A stretch of 11,252 bases of DNA from UBA7398 sp964632545 (GTDB lineage Bacteria; Actinomycetota; Actinomycetes; Nanopelagicales; Nanopelagicaceae), in contig CAZWBQ010000024.1 in assembly GCA_964632545.1 (NCBI GenBank), positions 1 through 11,252 on the forward strand, in the 5' to 3' direction. Below, one piece after another: positions 7,231-11,252 of this stretch. The notes under the pieces were generated by a model that saw only the letters and a program-made list of their open reading frames with translations, was not told where the DNA came from and did not search any database. Both the position numbers and the translations under genes were made by a program. Each line of letters begins with the position of its first letter. Positions within the stretch are counted from its first letter, which is position 1.

Positions 7231-7236
7231 TAGAAT
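7231..7236 (+). promoter_or_regulatory. -10 box of iolC, positioned for a leaderless mRNA
   Basis: TAGAAT (five of six -10 bases) ends 6 nt before the iolC ATG at 7243, so transcription should begin at or next to the A of the start codon. No ribosome site precedes the ATG. Leaderless messages with this geometry are common in actinobacteria. The -35 region is poor: TTGCCA at 7213-7218 is only 12 nt upstream. Confidence 0.6.
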
Positions 7237-7242
7237 CCACAC

Positions 7243-8184
7243 ATGTTGGACCTCCTCACAATTGGCAGAATAAGCGTTGATTTATATGGTCAAGAAGAAG
7301 GACATGGCTTATCTGATCCACAAACTTTTCAAAAGTCTGTAGGGGGAAGTCCTACAAATGTTGCGATTGGTACCGCTCGATATGGCCATAAAACCGCAGT
7401 AATTACCGGGGTTGCAAGCGATGCGCTTGGCGAATTTGCAATTAGTGAATTAAAGAAATTTAATGTTTCAACAGAATTTGTTATTAAAACCCCAACTGGG
7501 AAAACGCCAATTGTGGTTGCCGGCATTAAAGATCCAGATAACCCTGAATTTATTTTTTATCGAGAAAGCAGTGCACCAGATACAAAAGTTGAAAATTCAG
7601 ATGCGCTAACTAAAGCCGCGCAATCTGCAAAATATTTTTGGTTTACTGGATCTACCCTTTCGCAAGCGCCGCTTTCAAATACCGTGATTGGGTTGCTAAA
7701 ATCACGAAGTGGCGAAGTAATTTTTGACCTTGATTATCGACCTTCTTTTTGGAGTTCTGCTGAGGCAGCATATAAAGAAATTTCTGCTGCTGTTAAGTAT
7801 GCAACAATCGCGATTGGCAACTTAGAAGAGTGTGCGGTGGCTACTGGTTTACCAAAAACAACAAGCGCTGCAGAGTTTGCTGCTGCGTTGCTTTCAATGG
7901 GACCAAAGTTAGCAATTGTTAAGGGCGGCGCTACCGGCGTATTGGTAGCTCATGGAAATAGCGCGACTGCAATTCCAGGGCTACGTATAAAAACTAAATG
8001 CGGCTTAGGTGCCGGCGATGCATTTGGTGCCGGCGTAATTCATGGACTCTTATCTGGTTGGAGCCCAGAAGATTCAGTTTCCTTTGCAAATGGCGCAGGC
8101 GCTTATGTTGCCTCACAATTGATGTGCAGTGATGCAATGCCAACTGAAGCGCAAGTTCGAGAATTGATGGAGCGTTCAAAGTGA
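7243..8184 (+). CDS. iolC: 5-dehydro-2-deoxygluconokinase IolC
   Basis: A 313-residue PfkB-family kinase that phosphorylates 5-dehydro-2-deoxy-D-gluconate on O6, the last step before aldol cleavage in inositol catabolism. It opens with LTIGRISVDLYGQ, typical of IolC, has the PfkB first signature GGSPTNVAIGTARYG (34-48), FDLDYRPSFW (161-170) and the second signature GLGAGDAFGAG (254-264) with catalytic D259. Length is normal. It heads the rightward operon iolC-iolB-iolD, with a leaderless-type promoter; its stop overlaps the next start by 4 nt. Identification is strong because both the family signatures and the neighbours agree. Confidence 0.95.
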   Translation: MLDLLTIGRISVDLYGQEEGHGLSDPQTFQKSVGGSPTNVAIGTARYGHKTAVITGVASDALGEFAISELKKFNVSTEFVIKTPTGKTPIVVAGIKDPDNPEFIFYRESSAPDTKVENSDALTKAAQSAKYFWFTGSTLSQAPLSNTVIGLLKSRSGEVIFDLDYRPSFWSSAEAAYKEISAAVKYATIAIGNLEECAVATGLPKTTSAAEFAAALLSMGPKLAIVKGGATGVLVAHGNSATAIPGLRIKTKCGLGAGDAFGAGVIHGLLSGWSPEDSVSFANGAGAYVASQLMCSDAMPTEAQVRELMERSK

Positions 8185-9056
8185 GCCAACGTTTCTTTCC
8201 CTCTAGCGCCGGCACAAAATCAATTACTCCAAAAATCGCGGGATGGCGATATTCCGGGTTACAAGTAATCAGCATTTCGGCTGGAAAAACCGATATATCG
8301 CAATACTTTTCTGGAGATATTGAAGCGGCTTTGATTCCATTAAACCTGCAAAATTTTAAAGTTACGGTTTCTGGAAATGAATTTTTAATAATCGGTAGGT
8401 TTGGAGTTTTTGTTGGTGCAAGTGATTGGGTCTATGTAGCGTCAAATGAAAACGTTGAAATAGTTACTGAAATTGCGGGAGAAATTGCAATTGCAACCGC
8501 TTCCATAAAATCAAACTTCCCAAGTTGTTACGTAGAAAAAATAAGCAAAGTTGAAATTCGTGGAGCAGGAATGGCTACTCGCGAAGTTCGTCCTTTTATG
8601 CACCCAGATGTATTTCCAGATGCAGAAAAATTGATGGCAGTTGAAGTTATTACTCCAGATGGCAATGTATCTAGCTTTCCGCCACATCGCCACGATGGCA
8701 TCAAAGGTTGCGAAGTGGAAAATGAAGAAATTTACTATTTCAGAATTGGCAAGATTTCAAGTGCCCATGGCGATAGCGAAGGCTTCGGAATTCATCGCAC
8801 TTATTCTGCGCCGGAAGATCCAGACTTCTTTGATGAGACCGTCACTATTCATGATGGCGATATTTACTTAGTGCCGCGTGGTTACCACGGTCCGTGCGCT
8901 GCAATGCCGGGTTATCCGATGTATTACTTAAATGTACTTGCTGGCCCGAGTTCGAAACGCACTATGGATTTTTGCGACGATCCAAACCATGCTTGGCTTA
9001 GAGATAGTTGGAAGAATCAAATCCCCGATCCCCGAGCTCCTTGGCAGGTGAAGTAA
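8181..9056 (+). CDS. iolB: 5-deoxy-glucuronate isomerase IolB
   Basis: A 291-residue double-cupin enzyme converting 5-deoxy-D-glucuronate, the IolD product, to 5-dehydro-2-deoxygluconate for IolC. The C-terminal cupin carries the recognisable PPHRHD (167-172), EEIYYFR (182-188), GDIYLVPRGYHG (226-237) and YYLNVLAGP (248-256); H169, H171, E183 and H236 are the expected metal ligands. The start is GTG in a GTGA overlap with the iolC stop, with GGAG 8 nt upstream. The N-terminal cupin half is less conserved, as usual. Length and operon position are typical. Confidence 0.95.
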   Translation: MSQRFFPSSAGTKSITPKIAGWRYSGLQVISISAGKTDISQYFSGDIEAALIPLNLQNFKVTVSGNEFLIIGRFGVFVGASDWVYVASNENVEIVTEIAGEIAIATASIKSNFPSCYVEKISKVEIRGAGMATREVRPFMHPDVFPDAEKLMAVEVITPDGNVSSFPPHRHDGIKGCEVENEEIYYFRIGKISSAHGDSEGFGIHRTYSAPEDPDFFDETVTIHDGDIYLVPRGYHGPCAAMPGYPMYYLNVLAGPSSKRTMDFCDDPNHAWLRDSWKNQIPDPRAPWQVK

Positions 9057-10885
9057 TGACTTTAATGACAACATCCCAAGCGATAGTTCGCTGGTTAACT
9101 GCTCAAAAAATAATTATTGATGGTGAAGTAAAACCATATTTTGCTGGCACATTTGCAATTTTTGGCCATGGCAATGCGCTCAGCCTTGGCGATGCGCTCT
9201 CTGATTCACAAAATGAGATGAAAACTTTCCGTGGCCAGAGTGAAGAAGGCATGGGATTAGCTGCGGTTGCTTATGCAAAAGCGATGCGCCGCCAACAGTG
9301 CATGGTGGTTACAACATCAATCGGTCCTGGCGCGCTAAATGTCGTTACTGCCGCTGGTACTGCCTTAGCAAATCGGTTACCAATGTTAATTTTAGTGGGC
9401 GATACTTTTCAAAGTAGAACTCCTGACCCCGTGCTTCAGCAAGTAGAACATTTTGGGGAACCTTCCACCACAGTTAACGACGCATTTCGTCCAGTTGTTA
9501 GATTTTGGGATCGGATCACTAGCCCTTCACAAATTTTAACGGCGTTACCGCAAGCCTTAATTACCATGTTAGACCCAGCTAGTTGCGGTCCAACTTTTTT
9601 TGCGTTGCCTCAAGATGTGCAAGCAACTGCGTTTGATTTTCCGGAAGATTTTTTCAAAGTAAAAATTCATGAAATTCCAAGGCCACGTCCTGATTTATCA
9701 GAATTAAATAAATGCGTTGCTCTGATAAATAAATCAAAACGGCCAGTCTTGGTCGCTGGGGGCGGAGTTCATTACTCGCTCGCCGAAAAAGAATTAGCGG
9801 CATTTGCTAAGGAGCAACAGATTCCAGTAGTTGAAACAATGGCGGGTAAAACTTCGCTCCCTTGGAGTGATCCCCTACTTGTTGGCCCACTAGGTGTTAC
9901 TGGCTCAGATCCAGTTAATGAATTGGTAAGTGAATCCGATTTAATTATTGCAATCGGTACTCGGTTGCAAGATTTTACTACTGGTTCTTGGACGCTTTTC
10001 GGTAATAAAGATATTGTGGCAATTAACGCGGCCCGTTTCGATGCTACTAAGCGAAGCGCTTTCGCTGTCGTAGGAGATGCGCTAGCAACTATTTCAGAGC
10101 TGCGAATTCAAGTTAAACCAACTGCTAGAGCGGAATGGGTAGCTCGAGCAAAGGCGCTAAAGAGCGATTGTTTGACGCTACGAAATAACCGTGAGAAATT
10201 AACCACGGAATTACCTACTTATGCTCAAGTTGTGATTGCAACCAACGAAATTGCTCGACCGGAAGATTATGTATTAACTGCAGCTGGTGGATTACCTGGT
10301 GAATTAAATAATAATTGGCTAGCTAAATCCATAGCTTCATTTGATTGCGAATATGGATTTTCCTGTATGGGCTATGAAATTAGCGGTGCATTTGGAGCAG
10401 CTATTGCGCAGAAAGATATGAAGAAGCGTGGTCGAACTATTGCAATGACTGGTGATGGTTCCTACATGATGCTTAACTCCGATATTTATAGTGCAGTGCT
10501 TCATGGATATCCATTGACTTTAATACTCTGCGATAACGGCGGCTTTGCTGTAATTTCCAGATTGCAGACCGGAAATGGTGCAGCTTCATTTAGAACTATG
10601 ATTACCGAAAATGAAAATGCTGCCAGAGTAGATTTTGTAGCGCACGCAAAATCAATGGGAGCAAATACCCATAGAGTTGTGACAATTTCAGAACTAGCTA
10701 ATAAATTAGCAGAAACCGCTAACTCGAAAAAAGTTGAAGTGATAGTTATTGATACCGCTCCAACAACATGGACACAAGGTGGCGCATTTTGGGAAGTCGG
10801 AGTGCCCGAAGTTTCAGATAAGAAATCAATTCAAGAAGCGCGAAATAAATTACTAAACGCTAAGAAAAATCAGCGAAAGTTCTAA
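9056..10885 (+). CDS. iolD: 3D-(3,5/4)-trihydroxycyclohexane-1,2-dione hydrolase IolD
   Basis: A thiamine-diphosphate enzyme that opens the ring of trihydroxycyclohexanedione to 5-deoxyglucuronate. Counted from the ATG at 9056 it has 609 residues, a little shorter than the usual 630-645. It begins with the family-like PYFAGTFAIFGHGNA stretch, has the cofactor-activating Glu in SEEGMG (E63), a central domain with VAGGGVHYS, and the ThDP/Mg motif GDGS (466-469) ending at N494 (CDN). The usual NEQGM around the Glu reads SEEGM here. The frame is open back to an ATG at 9008 inside iolB. I prefer 9056 because it overlaps the iolB stop by one base (TAATG), has AGGTG 5 nt upstream, and gives the family N-terminus. 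Its stop overlaps that of the convergent gene. Confidence 0.95.
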   Translation: MTLMTTSQAIVRWLTAQKIIIDGEVKPYFAGTFAIFGHGNALSLGDALSDSQNEMKTFRGQSEEGMGLAAVAYAKAMRRQQCMVVTTSIGPGALNVVTAAGTALANRLPMLILVGDTFQSRTPDPVLQQVEHFGEPSTTVNDAFRPVVRFWDRITSPSQILTALPQALITMLDPASCGPTFFALPQDVQATAFDFPEDFFKVKIHEIPRPRPDLSELNKCVALINKSKRPVLVAGGGVHYSLAEKELAAFAKEQQIPVVETMAGKTSLPWSDPLLVGPLGVTGSDPVNELVSESDLIIAIGTRLQDFTTGSWTLFGNKDIVAINAARFDATKRSAFAVVGDALATISELRIQVKPTARAEWVARAKALKSDCLTLRNNREKLTTELPTYAQVVIATNEIARPEDYVLTAAGGLPGELNNNWLAKSIASFDCEYGFSCMGYEISGAFGAAIAQKDMKKRGRTIAMTGDGSYMMLNSDIYSAVLHGYPLTLILCDNGGFAVISRLQTGNGAASFRTMITENENAARVDFVAHAKSMGANTHRVVTISELANKLAETANSKKVEVIVIDTAPTTWTQGGAFWEVGVPEVSDKKSIQEARNKLLNAKKNQRKF

Positions 10886-11252
10886 CTAGTAAGCGCTGCC
10901 TGAATGTTCGACATAGATACTGCTGATGCCTCTTGTGATGGTTCCCAAGCTGTATCCTGCTCGCTCATCAACCATCCAGAATAATTTAATTTATCGAGCG
11001 CAATAAATAACTCTTTAACTTTCAATAACCCAGTACCAGCTGGCACGAATAATTTTAATTCGTCTACTGCATAACCCATGGTTTCTACCGCTTTTGAGTG
11101 CATTTTCGCGAGTACTTCCCCACTGACATCCTTCACATGTACGTGAGTTATTCGATGGCCATATTCAGATACTGCTGCAACTGGATCACCGCCACCCACA
11201 ATCCAATGACCAACATCTAAACAGAGCCCTATTTTTTCACTAAGCATTGCCA
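10882..11252 (-). CDS. Second IolE/IolI/IolH-like TIM-barrel protein, 5' end outside window
   Basis: The last 123 codons of a sugar phosphate isomerase/epimerase family gene; the frame continues past the right edge, so the Met near 11247 is internal. It carries CLDVGHWIVGGGDP, then THVHVKDV and SEQDT, which align with CLDTGHIVVGGGKP, KHVHLKD and LEQDV of the iolE-like gene at 5501-6385; these contain the metal-binding Asp, His and Glu. It could be inosose dehydratase (IolE), inosose isomerase (IolI) or IolH; this fragment cannot decide. It is transcribed toward iolD, and its TAG overlaps the iolD TAA by 4 nt, leaving no room for a separate terminator. Confidence 0.85.
   Translation of the reverse strand, partial: AMLSEKIGLCLDVGHWIVGGGDPVAAVSEYGHRITHVHVKDVSGEVLAKMHSKAVETMGYAVDELKLFVPAGTGLLKVKELFIALDKLNYSGWLMSEQDTAWEPSQEASAVSMSNIQAALTS

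Noticed and set aside
9008..9055. ATG at 9008 as the iolD start.
   Set aside because: It lies inside iolB and adds non-family residues; the ATG at 9056 overlaps the iolB stop by one base and has AGGTG at good spacing.

Overview
The window reads as low-GC actinobacterial DNA (roughly 40-45% G+C by eye). The inositol-catabolism proteins are of actinobacterial type, genes are tightly packed with 1-5 nt gaps or overlaps, TTG/GTG starts are common, and at least one gene looks leaderless. A streamlined freshwater actinobacterium of the Nanopelagicales (acI) kind would fit, but that placement is an inference from style, not from a marker gene.

Layout. A divergent promoter region near 7151-7242 splits the window. 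Leftward (minus strand) run a ROK-family sugar-kinase-like gene and an IolE-like TIM-barrel gene, then a 130-nt gap with its own promoter, then a complete ABC importer (secreted binding protein, two permeases, ATPase). Last comes a gene running off the left edge that fuses a glycerophosphodiester phosphodiesterase (GDPD) domain to an inositol monophosphatase (IMPase) domain. Rightward (plus strand) run iolC, iolB and iolD, overlapping by 1-4 nt. At the right edge the 3' part of a second IolE/IolI/IolH-like gene converges on iolD, and the two stop codons overlap.

How the genes fit together. IolE, IolD, IolB and IolC are consecutive steps of myo-inositol breakdown, from scyllo-inosose to 5-dehydro-2-deoxy-D-gluconate 6-phosphate. 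Inositol dehydrogenase (IolG), the aldolase (IolJ) and malonate-semialdehyde dehydrogenase (IolA) are not in the window. The importer belongs to the broad iron/thiamine/spermidine/aminoethylphosphonate/sugar-phosphate class rather than the usual inositol-importer (IatA/IbpA ribose-like) class. It is followed, 5 nt after its ATPase gene, by the cytoplasmic GDPD-IMPase fusion. The main hypothesis is that this locus scavenges phosphorylated inositol compounds such as glycerophosphoinositol: import intact, hydrolyse the diester, dephosphorylate inositol phosphate, and burn the inositol through Iol enzymes.

Regulatory structure is unusually readable. There is a -35/-10 pair with a 16-bp palindrome filling its 17-nt spacer upstream of the binding-protein gene, a strong GGAGGAGG ribosome site, a 14-bp hairpin with a GAAA tetraloop just after the binding-protein gene (inside the first codons of the first permease), and a -10 box placed so that iolC mRNA should start at its ATG. 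There is no gene-free stretch above 300 nt, and I saw no RNA genes, mobile elements or CRISPR.
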